From positions 1,142,501 to 1,206,500 of the forward strand of contig CP078104.1 of assembly GCA_019203745.1 (NCBI GenBank): 64,000 nt of DNA. The letters run 5' to 3'. This document shows, one piece after another, positions 1 to 12,989 of the stretch (position 1 is its first letter; every line of letters starts with the position of its first letter). A program made the translations under genes and the position numbers. The notes beneath the pieces were generated by a model. That model saw only the letters and a list, made by a program, of their open reading frames with translations, did not search any database and was not told where the DNA came from. Source of the stretch: Chryseobacterium sp. E1. GTDB taxonomy: Bacteria; Bacteroidota; Bacteroidia; Flavobacteriales; Weeksellaceae.

Positions 1-242
<242 letters not shown>

Positions 243-451
243 CTTTCCTAATATTTATATTAGTTCAGTATTTTTGATTAGTATCAATACTAATCGATAT
301 TTTTATAAACTCGGCACTCGAAAGTGCTCGGTTATCTCTTTGTGATGTCTTTACCGTTAATGTCAATGATCTTAATTTCTTCTTGTCAGCTTAATAAACA
401 GATGTTGTTGTTGGCTCCATCCGTAACTTTTAAATTAAGCTTCCAAAACTG

Positions 452-525
452 TGGAGAATAAGGGAGTCGAACCCTTGACCTCCTGCGTGCAAGGCAGGCG
501 CTCTAGCCAGCTGAGCTAATTCCCC
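452..525 (-). tRNA. tRNA-Ala (anticodon TGC)
   Basis: The reverse complement folds as a complete tRNA. The acceptor arm GGGGAAT pairs with ATTCTCC and includes the G3:U70 wobble pair that marks alanine tRNAs. The anticodon stem CCTGC/GCAGG closes the loop CTTGCAC, giving anticodon TGC. The T arm contains GGTTCGACTCC. No CCA is encoded. It lies in the 16S-23S spacer, as expected. Confidence 0.97.
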
Positions 526-607
526 TCTCGGTGCTGTAGGCTGTAGGCTATAAGCTTTAGGCTAAATTGCCTACTGCTTCAAGCTTAATGCTTACCGCTT
601 TAATTAG

Positions 608-681
608 TAGTCTCGGGCAGGCTCGAACTGCCGACCTCTACATTATCAGTGTAGCGCTCTAACCAGCTGAGCTACGAGACT
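608..681 (-). tRNA. tRNA-Ile (anticodon GAT)
   Basis: The reverse complement folds as a tRNA with acceptor arm AGTCTCG/CGAGACT. The anticodon stem CTACA/TGTAG closes the loop CTGATAA, giving anticodon GAT. The D arm has GTAGCTCAGCTGG and the T arm GCAGTTCGAGCCTGC. It is the first tRNA of the 16S-23S spacer. The bases between the two tRNAs are short imperfect repeats of TAGGCT type with no further gene. Confidence 0.97.
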
Positions 682-894
682 TTGTTTTAGATGTTAGATT
701 TTAGATACTAGATGTTAGACTAATCTCTAACTTCTAATTTCTAACTTCTTTTCTAAATCTCTTTCCCTATACTAATTTCTAGTGGGTTTTGTATTTTTAA
801 TATAAATCAACCAAACAAAAAACTAAAGCTATGGCTTTAAGTAAGTATAATGTATCTTACGATACTGATTTTGTTTAACGTCTTAAGACGCTCT

Positions 895-2407
<1,513 letters not shown>

Positions 2408-2546
2408 ATGTTTGTCTGACTCACTCAAAGTTTTTAACGCTTTAGTTTTTCCTTACTTGGTTGTTATATTGTATGTCAATGATCTTTATATCTTTCGCTT
2501 TTAACGAAGCAATCTCTCTGTCAGTGTTGCTCCGTATTTGCGAGTG

Positions 2547-2856
2547 CAAAAGTAAAACTTTATTTTGAACCGACCAAATGTTTTGAAAGAAAATTTTAAA
2601 GTTTTTTTAAGTAACCTTAATTCTTCCCAAACCCTCAATCTCAATACTCCTGCGCTCCCTTAATTGAGACTGCAAAGATACAAACTTTATTTTAACCCGC
2701 AACTTTTAATTGATAAAAATTTAAAGTTTTTTTTTTTCGTTCGTTTCCTTTTTAAAAGTATATCGTTTTTGCTTATCCAAAAGCTCTTCTGCGCTTACTG
2801 AATCCCTTCGTTTTTCAGTGGGGCAAAGATAACAACTTATAATAAAGCAAAACAAG
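2547..2856 (-). promoter_or_regulatory. Tandem Bacteroidetes-type promoters of the rRNA operon
   Basis: Three matches to the Bacteroidetes minus-7 box TAnnTTTG lie upstream of 16S on the minus strand, seen as CAAAAGTA at 2547-2554, CAAAGATA at 2673-2680 and CAAAGATA at 2824-2831. The first has a perfect minus-33 TTTG (CAAA at 2575-2578) with a 20-base gap. The second has GTTG at 2700-2703 with a 19-base gap. The third has only a weak minus-33 partner. Tandem promoters are usual for rRNA operons. Activity is inferred from motif and spacing only. Confidence 0.6.
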
Positions 2857-3015
2857 TTTATTTAACATAAATTTCATATTCCGGTAGTTTTTTTCGCTAA
2901 ACGGCTGACAGGGAGGTAGAAAAATTTTAAACAAATGTTTGAGGGAGGGGTGGGAGGGTGAGAGAGGGAGAGAGTTGGAGGGAAAATAAGGGGCTGAAGT
3001 GGTATATAAGATGAG

Positions 3016-3050
3016 TAATGGGTAATGGGTAATGGGTAATGGGTAATGAG
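3016..3050. repeat. TAATGGG heptamer repeat, five copies
   Basis: Four perfect copies of TAATGGG followed by a TAATGAG variant. It is non-coding spacer sequence. The unit length of seven is shared with the TATCTAA repeat upstream of the OsmC gene, although the unit sequence differs. Confidence 0.9.
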
Positions 3051-3187
3051 AGATAACTGCGGAAGTTCTATTTATATTATATTAGTTTTTGGTTATGTGA
3101 AAACCGGGTTGGGGTGCCTGCGGCATGACAAAGGGAGTGGATATACTTTGCGTGTGGTGATTGGTGTTTCTAAGTGTTTTTAAGTTT

Positions 3188-3239
3188 GGGCTAAAGCCAA
3201 TGGATGGGAGCTTTTTTATAAGAACGGGCTAAAGCCCGT
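3188..3239. repeat. REP-like hairpin pair with GGGCTAAAGCC core
   Basis: Two inverted-repeat elements about 35 bases apart share the core GGGCTAAAGCC. The second, ACGGGCT-AA-AGCCCGT at 3224-3239, has 7-base perfect arms and a 2-base loop. The first, at 3188-3200, is less perfect. The form resembles short dispersed palindromes of the REP type. Whether it recurs elsewhere in the genome cannot be seen here. Confidence 0.55.
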
Positions 3240-3260
3240 CCCTATTGAATATTATAAGCC

Positions 3261-3318
3261 TTATTACTATTACTATTACTATTACTATTATTATTACTTA
3301 TTACTTATTACTTATTAC
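3261..3318. repeat. TTACTA / TTACTTA simple repeat
   Basis: A low-complexity tract with several TTACTA-type units that changes into TTACTTA heptamers. It is non-coding. Length is prone to slippage and to assembly error. Confidence 0.85.
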
Positions 3319-3639
3319 AACTCCTCCTCCCTAGCCCTGATAGAAACGGTTACCCCGCAGCATAGGCTGGAAAGCTGCCGGATTGATGCCTGGAAGCGAA
3401 AGGTGTGAGGAGTATGAGTGGATAGCAGGATGAAGCTCCTGAAAACAAATTTTTTTATTTTCGTACCACTCAAAAAAATCATAAAAATAAATACTGCAGG
3501 ATAGTCCTTAATACAGGACTTTTATTGTTTTTCAATCATTATAACAGATGTAATCGTCATAAAAAAACAGAAAACATTTTTTTGATTGCTTACATTTGTA
3601 ACACATTCCGGATTTTAAGGAATGAAATGAGTTTACTAT

Positions 3640-6501
3640 ATGATTGACAGAAAATATAAAGAAACAGTTCACACTGCCCCCAACAATTACGAATATATCA
3701 CCATAACCCACGATGAGAACAGAGTCAGAATTTATACTTTAAAAAACGGACTTAAGGTTTTTCTTGCCCAAAATTTTGACGCACCCAGAATTCAGACTTT
3801 TATTCCGGTAAGAACGGGAAGCAATAATGATCCGGCTGACAATACTGGATTAGCCCATTACCTGGAACATATGATGTTTAAAGGAACTTCCAGAATCGGG
3901 ACTCAAAACTGGGAAAAGGAAAAAGAACTTCTGGACCAGATCTCTGCTCTCTATGAAGATCATAAAGCTGAACAGGATCCTGAAAAGAAAAAGGCCATCT
4001 ATAAAAAGATAGACGAAGTATCTCAGGAAGCCAGCCAATATGCGATCGCCAATGAATATGACAAGGCCATCTCTTCTCTGGGAGCAACCGGAACCAATGC
4101 CCATACGTGGTTTGACGAAACGGTATATAAAAATAATATTCCGAACAACGAGCTTGAAAAATGGCTGAAAATAGAGAAGGAAAGGTTCTCTGAAATGACC
4201 CTCCGCCTTTTTCATACGGAACTGGAGTCTGTGTATGAGGAATTCAACAGAGCCCAGGACAATGACACGAGACTTGTAAGCTATGAACTGATGGATGCTC
4301 TTTTTCCAACTCATCCTAACGGTCAGCAAACAACACTGGGAAAACCGGAACATTTGAAAAACCCTTCCATGAAGGCTATTCATAAATATTTTGATGAATA
4401 TTATGTTCCTAATAATTATGCAATGGTTCTTGTAGGTGATCTTGATTTTGAAGAGACGATTCAGCTCGTAGATCAGTATTTTGGAGCTTTACCTTATAAG
4501 GAACTTCCCCAAAAACACCCGTTATTGAAAAACCTATCACCGAAATTGTAGAAAGAACGGTAAAAAGTCCTACTACTCCACGGGTTCAGCTGGCATGGAG
4601 AACAGATAGCTACGGAACAAAAGAAGCTATGCTGGCCGATGTGGTTGCCAATATTCTCAGTAACAGAGGAGAAGCAGGTTTGTTAGACCTTCATATTAAT
4701 CAGACTCAAAAGATGCTTTGGGCACAGGCTTTTTCTGTAGGGCTTAAGCAGTATGGTTATTTTTCTATTGTTGCTGTTCCTAAAGAGACTCAAACCCTGG
4801 AAGAAGCAAAGCAGATGGTTCTTGAAGAGATCGAACTGATCAAAAAAGGGATTTCCCGGACTGGATGCTTCCTGCGATCATCAACGATTTTAAACTTCAA
4901 AGAATGAAGGGTCTTGAAACAGCAGAGGGACTGGCAACAACTCTTTACGATTCTTATATAAAAGGAAGAACCTGGGAAGAGGAACTGAATGAAATGGATG
5001 AGTATGCAAGCTTTACTAAAGAAGATGTCATTCATTTTGCCAATACTTTTTCAAAGACAATTATGTTGTGGTTAATAAGGAAAAGGGAATCAATGACAGG
5101 CTTCTAAGGGTTGAAAACCCCGGCATCACTCCTGTAAAGATCAACCGTGATGCGCAGTCTGAGTTTTTGAAGGAGATTTTATCTGATGTTACTGAAGACA
5201 TAAAGCCTGAATTCATCGATTATCAAAAGGAAATCACGACTGATGAAATTAAAGGAAAGAAGCTAAGTTTTGTAAGGAACAAATACAACGATATTGCCCA
5301 GGTACATTTTATTTTCCCTTTCGGAAGTGATCATGACAGGGATCTGGGAATATCTACCCAACTGTTACAATATCTGGGAACAGACAATCTTTCTCCTGAG
5401 GATCTGAAAAAGGAATTCTTTAAAATCGGGGTCAGTAATGATTTTAAAACAAGCAATGACCAGCTGCTGATTTCCCTGAGCGGGCTGGAAGAAAACATAG
5501 AAAAAGGAATTGATCTTCTGCAACACTGGATGCATGATGTAAAGCCGGATCAGAACATTTACAACCAGTTTGTAGGAACTGTTCTGGAAAACCGCCAGGC
5601 CATGAAAAAGATAAGAACCGCATCATGACTGCCCTGACTAATTATACGAAACTGGGCAGTACATCACGTTTTACGGATGTGATTTCCAAAGAAGAGCTTG
5701 AAAGCAGCGGACCTGAAGTTTTTACCGATAGAATGAAAAAGCTTTTCAAATATCCTTATCAGGTATTTTTCTATGGAAAAGATTTTGAAAATTTTAAAGG
5801 GTATATCGGTCAGTATATGGAAACGGAAAGCCTTCAGGTTCCTGAGCCTAAACAATATCCTGAACCGGCTACAGGAGGTAATGTTTATTTTACCACTTAC
5901 GATATGGTTCAGATGGAAATGAGTAAGATAGGAAAAGGAAACGAGGTGAATCCCCAGCATTTCGGAAAGATCAATGTCTTTAATGAATATTTCGGCAGAG
6001 GATTATCTTCGATTGTCTTCCAGGAAATGCGGGAAAGTAAGAGTCTTGCCTACTCTGCTTATGTTTCTTATGCAGCCAATGCAGAGCTGAAGCATCCTGA
6101 CTATATCACTACCTACATCGGAACGCAGCCTGACAAGCTGATGATTGCCGTGGATACCCTTAATGAGCTGATGAACGAGCTTCCGGAAGTGACCATTCAG
6201 TTTGAAAATGCCAGAAATGCAGCTCTGAAGCAGATCGCCTCAACCAGAGTTACCAGAAATAATATATTCTTCAATACTTTAAGACTCAAAAAACTGAATA
6301 TCTATCATGATTTCAGAAAAGATATTTATGAGCAGATCCAGAAGCTAACGTTTGAAGATATCAGACAATTTTATGAAACGGAAATCAAATCTGTTCATTT
6401 TAATACAGCCATTATCGGAAAGAAAGAAAATCTGAATATGGAAGCTGTTCAAAAATGGCAACCTTCAAAGAAGTAGATCTGAAAGATATTTTCGGACACT
6501 A
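3640..6501 (+). CDS. M16 family zinc metalloprotease (pitrilysin/insulinase type), frameshifted
   Basis: A large M16 peptidase of about 950 residues, the size expected for two-lobed pitrilysin-like proteins. The zinc motif HYLEH (HxxEH) lies about 75 residues in, followed by the typical MMFKGT. Downstream pieces carry the M16 repeats, including GRGLSSIVFQEMRESKSLAYS in the second half (seen around 5990-6060). The reading frame changes near 4520, 4865, 5070, 5615 and 6455. With the last shift corrected the protein ends in DLKDIFGH at 6501, typical of flavobacterial relatives. No signal peptide is visible with this start, so location is unclear. The breaks look like assembly errors because both halves remain well conserved. 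Confidence 0.85.
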
Positions 6502-6511
6502 GAATAAAAAA

Positions 6512-6537
6512 TGCCTGATCAGTTCAGGCGTTTTTTT
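6512..6537 (+). terminator. Rho-independent terminator of the M16 gene
   Basis: GCCTGA-TCAG-TTCAGGC hairpin followed by seven T residues, starting 11 bases after the corrected stop of the M16 gene. The complementary A-run on the left is short, so it serves mainly the plus strand. Confidence 0.8.
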
Positions 6538-6543
6538 ATAAAG

Positions 6544-7618
6544 TTATGTCATCATGCAATCTCCGTCACCATCCTGGTATCGGGGATTAAAATTCTCCGG
6601 CAGGATTTGTAAGAGCTGTTTATGAAAAAGATATTCTCTTTTAAAATCACGTTTGTAGATTTCCGGGAATGCTTTGGATTTTTCTATAGCATTATTAAGT
6701 CTTGTCTGATAACTGGTAAACGCTTTCACTTTATTTTTAACAATGAAATAATTTAAAAAGCGAACTGCTTTATCTAGCTCAGTATTTGAAAAAAGGTAGG
6801 GAATTTTAAGATATCCGTCACGAAGCTGTAATAGTAAGCATGTTTCAGGCTTGTTATTTTCATCATAAATCTTCACCCAAAAATACTGAAAAACCTCAGC
6901 AAAACTTGAGAAAAGATATCTGCTGTCTTTTTCCCTTCCAAAACCCACGGATTGTCTATGAACGTGTTGATTGCTGCCGCATCACGCTGACCAGAGAATT
7001 CAGCTATAAAATCAGCACTTTCCGTATCAATACGGTTAAGAATTTCATAATGAAAATCCGGTTTTCCTTTTGTAAGGTTTTTGATTGAAATTAAAGAATT
7101 GGCCGCTGTGTCTATGAGCTTGAAAAGAGGTTTCAGTTTTTCTGTCCCCGGCTTTTTCTCAGGAATCATTTTTGCAGCATCGGTCCTGAAGTAATAGCGC
7201 TTCCCTTCTTTCGGAAAGACATAATCAAAAACACCCATAATATTATAAAGTGCTTCTGCTTCTCTGGTAAATTCTGTGACAGCAATTCTTCCTTCGTATT
7301 CTTCAAAAACTTTTTCAGCAATTTTTTGGCAGGTCTTTCTTTTCTGAATTCCGGGTTTACATATAACGTACTGAGCCATGCGTAGCTGATCTTTTCACCA
7401 TTTACCTTGAAACCATCCGGGAAGCACCCTACATACCCTGCCAGTTTATCTTCACAGAAAGCAAGAATAAGAAGTGTATCTTCATCTGATGCCTCAGGAT
7501 TTTTGACCTGGGATAAAGCACGATGTTTTGTAACCGGAAGAAAATCGTACTGCTGAAAAGCACCGGACAGCACAAAGTCTTCCAGCTCTTTCCTGTTGAA
7601 TGTTTTCAGCTGTATCAT
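6544..7618 (-). CDS. GNAT-like acyltransferase, frameshifted
   Basis: About 358 residues after joining three frames. The N-terminal half (7618 to about 7200) has the GNAT pattern AWLSTLYVNPEFRKERPAKKLLKKFL, a beta strand followed by the acetyl-CoA pyrophosphate loop region, and begins MIQLKTFNRKELEDFV. The C-terminal half has no recognised domain. Its start ATG overlaps the corrected stop of the upstream deacetylase as ATGA, so the two genes are translationally coupled. Substrate is unknown; the neighbour suggests sugar or cell-envelope chemistry. Shifts near 7340 and 6900 are probably sequence errors. Confidence 0.6.
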
Positions 7619-8612
7619 TTTCTTATAATGGTATTTTTATTCATCAGTTTTTTCAGTCTGAAGTAGGCGATTTCCTTTTTCAGTATTGCTTCACCAGTCT
7701 CCCCATTTCCATTGGTATTCTCTGGAAATTTTTCCGTACGCTGTCCAGTTTTACCCCGGCACATCCAAAACTGCAATAGATCTCTTTATTTTTAAAAAGT
7801 TCTTCGAAGAAATCCTGCTTTACCTGAAAGTCAGTGAACGGAAAAGCAAAAGTTTCATACAGGAATCCGTTTTCTTTTAAATAAGCAAAAGTCTGATCTG
7901 TAGTTTCCATCTGTTCTTTTAAAGACAGGTCTCCGTATTTCGGATGGTCCCAGCTATGGGATGCAATCCCAAATCCTTTATCAGTAAGTATTTTTAACTC
8001 GTCAGTACTTAAATAAGGTTTGAATTCTTTTGAATAAGCTGTAAAATCAAATTCAAGTTTTTCAGCAAGAAGATTCAAAATATGTTTTTCCTGATAAGTG
8101 ATCTTTAAAATCTGCTTTTGAACAGTTTCTTTCGAAGAATTATTCTGAAGAGACAGGATTTGGTAGATTTCAGGATTTACCATGTTCTTTTTTCCAGCAG
8201 ATCAATAAGCAGGCTGGCTTTACACCTGAACATCATGTCTTTATTGTCAATAAAAGCCGGATTAATAAAGTTACAGGCATAAATTCCTTTGCGCTCCAAT
8301 ACAGGTGCTACCGTATCATAAAACTCTCTGAAGCCGTCATCAAAAGTGAGTAAAGCTATTTTTTTCCTGATCTGAAGTTTCCGGAACTAAAGTCCTTAAA
8401 CTCCGGCCAGTCTACAAACTGAAAGTATTTCGAAATATAATCAAGATCATCTTCAAACTGCCTGGTATTTTTATACCGGATCACATGCCTGATATGGGGC
8501 AGCTCCTGATCCGAAACCGAATGATAAAGAGCAGGCAATATTCCAACGGAAAAGATTTCCCGATATTATCTGTTTCAAAGGCGGTCAAAGTGTTGATGAT
8601 CCTATCTTTCAT
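7615..8612 (-). CDS. Polysaccharide deacetylase (NodB-like) family protein, frameshifted
   Basis: About 330 residues, beginning MKDRIINTLTAFETDN at 8612. The visible NodB-like features are LYHSVSD near the N terminus, a TFDDG-type stretch in the shifted frame around 8330, and ASHSWDHPKYGDLS, the second metal motif (HSWDH). The family removes acetyl groups from polysaccharides with a bound metal ion. Frames change near 8560, 8350, 8190 and 7690. Correcting the last extends the protein to IIRK with a TGA that overlaps the next gene's ATG, which supports 7615 as the true end. No signal peptide is seen. Confidence 0.7.
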
Positions 8613-8683
8613 CTTGTTAAAAATAAAAAGAATCTATTCAAAACTCAATTCAAATAGATTCTTAAAGGTATAACTTTTATAAA

Positions 8684-10817
8684 TTATTTTATCACTTTCA
8701 TTTCATCTACAAGCCATTTGGAATCGGCAAATTTTTCAACGATGAAAAGGATGTATTTTGTATCTACCATGATGTTTCTGCTGAAACGAGGGTCGTAGTT
8801 GATATCACTCATTGTACCTTCCCACTGTCTGTCGAAGTTAAGACCTACCAGGTTTCCGTTGGCATCAAGGGCCGGGCTTCCCGAGTTTCCTCCTGTAGTG
8901 TGGTTGGTGGCAGTAAATCCTACCGGAACGTCTCCAGTTTTATCTTTATAGATTCCGAAATCTTTTTTGTTATAAAGATCGATCAGCTTTTTAGGAACAT
9001 CAAATTCGTAATCACCAGGGATATATTTCTCCATCACTCCTGCCAGATGTGTCTGGTAGCCATAAGAAACAGCGTCTCTTGGTGCAGAACCTTTCACTTT
9101 TCCATAGGTTACACGAAGGGTAGAATTGGCATCCGGGAAGAATTTTCGGTCTTTATCAGTTGCCATCTGCTGTGCCATAAATTTCTTCTGCAAAGCATCA
9201 ATTTTGGTCTGAAGAGCGGTGTATTGCGGATCTGCAGTTTTCATATATCCTTCTTTCATAGAAACATACAACTGATACACAGGATCTTTTTCAAAGTCTT
9301 GATCAGCTTATCCTGATTAGAAAAAGCTTTATCAATATCTGTATTCAAAGCCGCTCCGTTTACAGCAGTTCTTCCTGTGATAATAGAGTTCTTAGACATA
9401 TCTTCCACTACAGACATATTGGCTGCCTCATCTTTGTACTTAGCAAAACCTGCCGGTAAAAACTGTGGTGCAGTTTTATTCACATATAAAGCCAATAGTT
9501 TAGCAGTTACCTTCGCATCAAGCTCAGCACTGTAATCTTTATAGAATGAAGTTAATTTTGTTTTTAGTTTGGCAAGCTCTTTCTCATCCATTCTGCCTGC
9601 TTCCACCGCTGTTACAAAATCATAATAATCGCCTGCCAGCTTCAAGGTCTCTGCATTTCTTACCACTTCGGTATAATAGGCATTGTTTAATGCATAAGGG
9701 GCCTGCTCGTTGTAGAATTTGTTCAGCTGATCCAGAGTTGTTTTGATCTCAGGATTTTTAGCAACCAGAGATCCCTCGTACATTACTTTTTCTCCACGGC
9801 ATTGGATTTTTTCAATCCTTCCACTTCCCCGATCCATTTCTTCCAGTAGTTGGCAACTGAAGCATATTTTGAAGCATATTTGATACGTGTTTCATTGTCC
9901 ACACGCATTTTTTCGTCCAAAGTTTTCAAAGCAACATCACGTACGGCAATTCTTGCAGGATCAATTTCTTTCATGATCTTTTCTACTGCTACTGCCGGAA
10001 GATATTCCGTCGTTCTGCCAGGGAATCCGAATACGAATGTAAAGTCATTTTCATTCTTATCTTTGATAGAAACCGGAAGGTAGTGCTTAGGCACATAAGG
10101 TACATTGTCTTTTGAGTACTCTGCAGGTCTGTTGTTTTTATCTGCGTAGATTCTGAACATTGAAAAGTCTCCGGTATGTCTCGGCCAAACCCAGTTGTCT
10201 GTATCACTACCGAATTTCCCGATGCTTTGAGGCGGTGCCCCTACAAGACGGATATCTTTATACGTTTCGGTTGTGTAAGCATAATACTTGTTTCCATAGT
10301 ACATAGGCTTTACCATGATCGACTGGTAAGATTCTATTTTCTGAGAGTTTTTATAAACCTCGATATTGTTATTGATCTTTTAGTAAGTTCAGGCTCCGTA
10401 AGATTATCCGTACCTTCTAAAATCTGATCTGTTACTTCTTTTATATCTACGATAAAATCTACTTTTACTCCCGGATTAGGAAGTTCTCCTGCATATTTTT
10501 TGCCCAGAAGCCATTAGAAAGAAGGTCATTCTGTACTGTAGAGTGCGCCTGAATCTGCCCATATCCACAGTGGTGATTGGTAAGCAGCAATCCTTTAGGG
10601 GAGATGATCTCTGCGGTACATCCACCGTTAAACTGTACTACCGCATCCTTTATGCTTGGTTTCTGAGGGTTAAAAATATCTTTAGCAGAAATTTTCATTC
10701 CCAAATCCTTCATTTCCTTTTCATTCAGCTCTGTAGGAATCCACATTCCTCCATATTGTTGTGCAAATGCCATTGCAGCTGGCAAAAGAAATACAGATAA
10801 AAGTATCTTTTTGTCAT
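8684..10817 (-). CDS. S46 dipeptidyl-peptidase, DPP11-like, frameshifted
   Basis: About 711 residues, the usual S46 length. A signal peptide ending AMAFAQ precedes QYGGMW. The catalytic His lies in TNHHCGYG, an Asp region in WPRHTGDFSMFR, and the Ser in TGGNSGSPALD. Eighteen residues after that Ser is Arg (NFDRQW). In Porphyromonas enzymes Arg here marks DPP11 (Asp/Glu specificity) and Gly marks DPP7, so I infer DPP11-like action on peptides in the periplasm. The start is an ATG at 10817 that needs one more A in the following A-run. Other shifts are near 10500, 10350, 9790 and 9300. Confidence 0.85.
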
Positions 10818-11112
10818 AATCAAAATTTTGCCCCAATTTACGAAGAAAAATAGGAATAGACTTCATAAAATAAACGGAAAAGTTACTAATGGAGTTTTTA
10901 CAAAACGGACAGAAAGAGATTTGAATTGAAAACAAGAGACGGAATATAACAGACAAAGAAAGAAGGGACCTGAAATTTAAGTAAGAATCCGAAACCTGCG
11001 ACTCATTACTCATTAGCCCTTCCACTCTCCTACTCTCCATCCCCAACCACCCTATCTGGCTCGATTTTTGTCTGTTGTTACGTACTTAATAAACATCCTT
11101 AAACTATTTATT

Positions 11113-11608
11113 ATGATGAAAAACAAAATGCTTATCCTTGGAATTGGAGCTGCTTTATTTTTTACTTCTTGTGCAAAAGATAAAAAAGACGGCCAGGTAG
11201 GTGAACCTGCAGATGTTGTAACAGATTCTACCGCTGTTTCGCAACCCACTGCAACAGACAGTACACATGTAGTAACAAGTGCACAGGAGATACCTCTGAA
11301 AATGCATTAGACTGGAACGGTACTTATGAAGCTACAGTTCCTTGTGCCGACTGCCCCGGAATCAAGACTTCACTGACATTGAACAATGATAAAACCTTCA
11401 GTATTACTGAAGAGTATATCGACAGGAAGTCAAAAATGAAGATAAGGGATCTTTTACCTGGGATACTACAGGAAGCATTATCACTTTAAAAGGTAAAACT
11501 GCCAATTATAAATACAAAGTAGGTGAAGGCATGCTGATCCAGCTGGATATGGACGGAAAAGAAATCACCGGCCCCAACAAAGATCTGTATGTATTCAAGA
11601 AGAAATAG
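11113..11608 (+). CDS. NlpE-like lipoprotein, frameshifted
   Basis: The product begins MMKNKMLILGIGAALFFTSC, a lipoprotein signal peptide with Cys at the lipobox, followed by a Thr/Ser/Asp-rich linker. After a shift near 11300 the sequence NGTYEATVPCADCPGIKT has the CxxC motif of the NlpE N-terminal domain, an envelope sensor of copper and surface stress in enterobacteria. A second shift lies near 11430. The corrected length of about 165 residues fits a single-domain NlpE-like protein. Role in this organism is inferred from family only. Confidence 0.75.
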
Positions 11609-11612
11609 AAAA

Positions 11613-11637
11613 TAAAGGCTTCGGCCTTTATTTTTTT
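11613..11637 (+). terminator. Terminator after the NlpE-like gene
   Basis: Hairpin TAAAGGC-TTCG-GCCTTTA with a very stable TTCG tetraloop and a seven-T run, five bases after the stop codon. Confidence 0.9.
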
Positions 11638-11674
11638 GCAGTAAAGTTAATTTTAACAGATTTGAGTCATCTGT

Positions 11675-12320
11675 TTAAAACTGATAAGCTGTAATTTTCG
11701 GGTCATCTACAAGCCGTCTGATAACTTCTTCATGATGGGTATTTTTCCCTGTCAGCCGCCATACAACGGTAAGACTTCCCTGAGTGTACTGCTGCTTAAT
11801 CATAAGATATTTTAAATGATGTTCTTTAAAGATATTTTCACAATATCTGACATCTCCTGAACTGATAATTGTTATTCTGTATTCCCTTACTTTATTATAG
11901 TTGTCTATAAAACTCTGAAGATACGTTAAAGCGCTTAAAACAATAAGCACCAAAGCGGTTCCCAACAGGAAAAGTATACATAACCTGAACCTACGGCCAT
12001 TCCTATTGAAGCGGTTGCCCAGATGGTAGTCGCAGTCGTGATTCCCTCAATTTTATTATCTCCTTTAAAAATCACACCTGCCCCAAAAAACCGATCCCGG
12101 TAATAATATTAGCTGCAAGACGGTCCGGATTCACCACTCCTATTTTGATGGAAAGGATCGTAAACAGACAGGCACCAAAACAAACGAGAATAAAAGTCCT
12201 GAGGCCTGCAGATTTATTACGGTATTCCCGTTCGGCACCAATAAACAGTCCCAGAATGACGGAAATAAGAATGAGCATTAATTCATTTTTTACAACGTAA
12301 TGATCCTGAAGAAAATCCAT
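11675..12320 (-). CDS. MgtC/SapB family membrane protein, frameshifted
   Basis: The N-terminal part, with LGLFIGAEREYRNKSAGLRT and GIGFLG further on, is the MgtC/SapB signature, including the charged ER pair between membrane helices. Several hydrophobic segments follow, then a soluble C-terminal domain of about 70 residues (from about 11880) ending in PKITAYQF. The total of about 215 residues fits the family. Frames change near 12080 and 11960. MgtC proteins are linked to magnesium stress and virulence in other bacteria; here the role is unknown. Confidence 0.75.
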
Positions 12321-12500
12321 TTTTTACAATTTAAACATAGAATAAAATTACAATAAAAAATTTTATCCGTAAATTCAGTCATTCAATAGTGTTTGGGGAT
12401 AAGAAGATTTTATCTGACTGAAAAACTTTCGTAATATTACAGTCTCAATTACATGATACAGGGGTATCAATAAACAATTAAACATTCAATATATTTTCCA

Positions 12501-12863
12501 ATGGATAAAGAAATTTCACACTTCTGGTTAGGATATTTTAAAGATGAAGAGGACTTTTATAGTTTCGTAGAAGAGGATGAAAATTATTATATAGACGAAG
12601 AAACTGAAGACCAGTATGTTTCAAAATTTGCAGAATCACAAGGGATCAAGTGGTTTGATGATGATTTTATGGAATATGGTTTTGAAGATGAAAATCTTGG
12701 GCTTTATGAGAAATTTTCTGAGTATTCCTATGCAGACGAATGGCTTCCGGTTCTTGAAAACAGACTTAATGAAATGAACCTGGACACTCCGGTCAATGCC
12801 ATTATTTTCGCCAGCAGATTTGCTATTCCTAACCCGGTTTCTGTGGATGGGGGAAGAAAATAA
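12501..12863 (+). CDS. Immunity-22-like acidic protein
   Basis: An intact 120-residue, strongly acidic protein starting MDKEISHFWLGYFKDEEDFY. The early WLG(Y/N)F followed by an acidic stretch resembles the Imm22 family of polymorphic-toxin immunity proteins. No toxin gene is next to it, so it may be an orphan immunity gene. The following gene, 126 bases downstream, is a PP2C-like phosphatase, and the two may share a transcript. The family assignment rests on sequence memory and is moderate. Confidence 0.5.
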   Translation: MDKEISHFWLGYFKDEEDFYSFVEEDENYYIDEETEDQYVSKFAESQGIKWFDDDFMEYGFEDENLGLYEKFSEYSYADEWLPVLENRLNEMNLDTPVNAIIFASRFAIPNPVSVDGGRK

Positions 12864-12989
12864 GCTTTATTATATGGGGAAATTGAATTCAATACTTAAA
12901 ATATATCGGAGACTTTAGCTTCATTCCTAAGTATGTATAATATATTACTGATGATATTATAGCTTTGGGTTCGGTTTCTCACAAAATTC

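Larger units (their letters stand above)
2408..3639. other. Intergenic region between rRNA operon and M16 protease
   Basis: About 1.2 kb without a credible gene. The left half carries the rRNA promoters. From about 2930 it becomes simple, repeat-rich sequence: purine-rich GGGAGGG runs, a heptamer repeat (3016-3050), a hairpin pair (3188-3239) and a TTACTA/TTACTTA repeat (3261-3318). I see no RNA gene or transposase remnant. Confidence 0.6.

Noticed and set aside
3850..4383. Long antisense frame opposite the M16 gene
   Set aside because: The sense strand carries the conserved zinc motif and M16 features. The antisense product resembles nothing.
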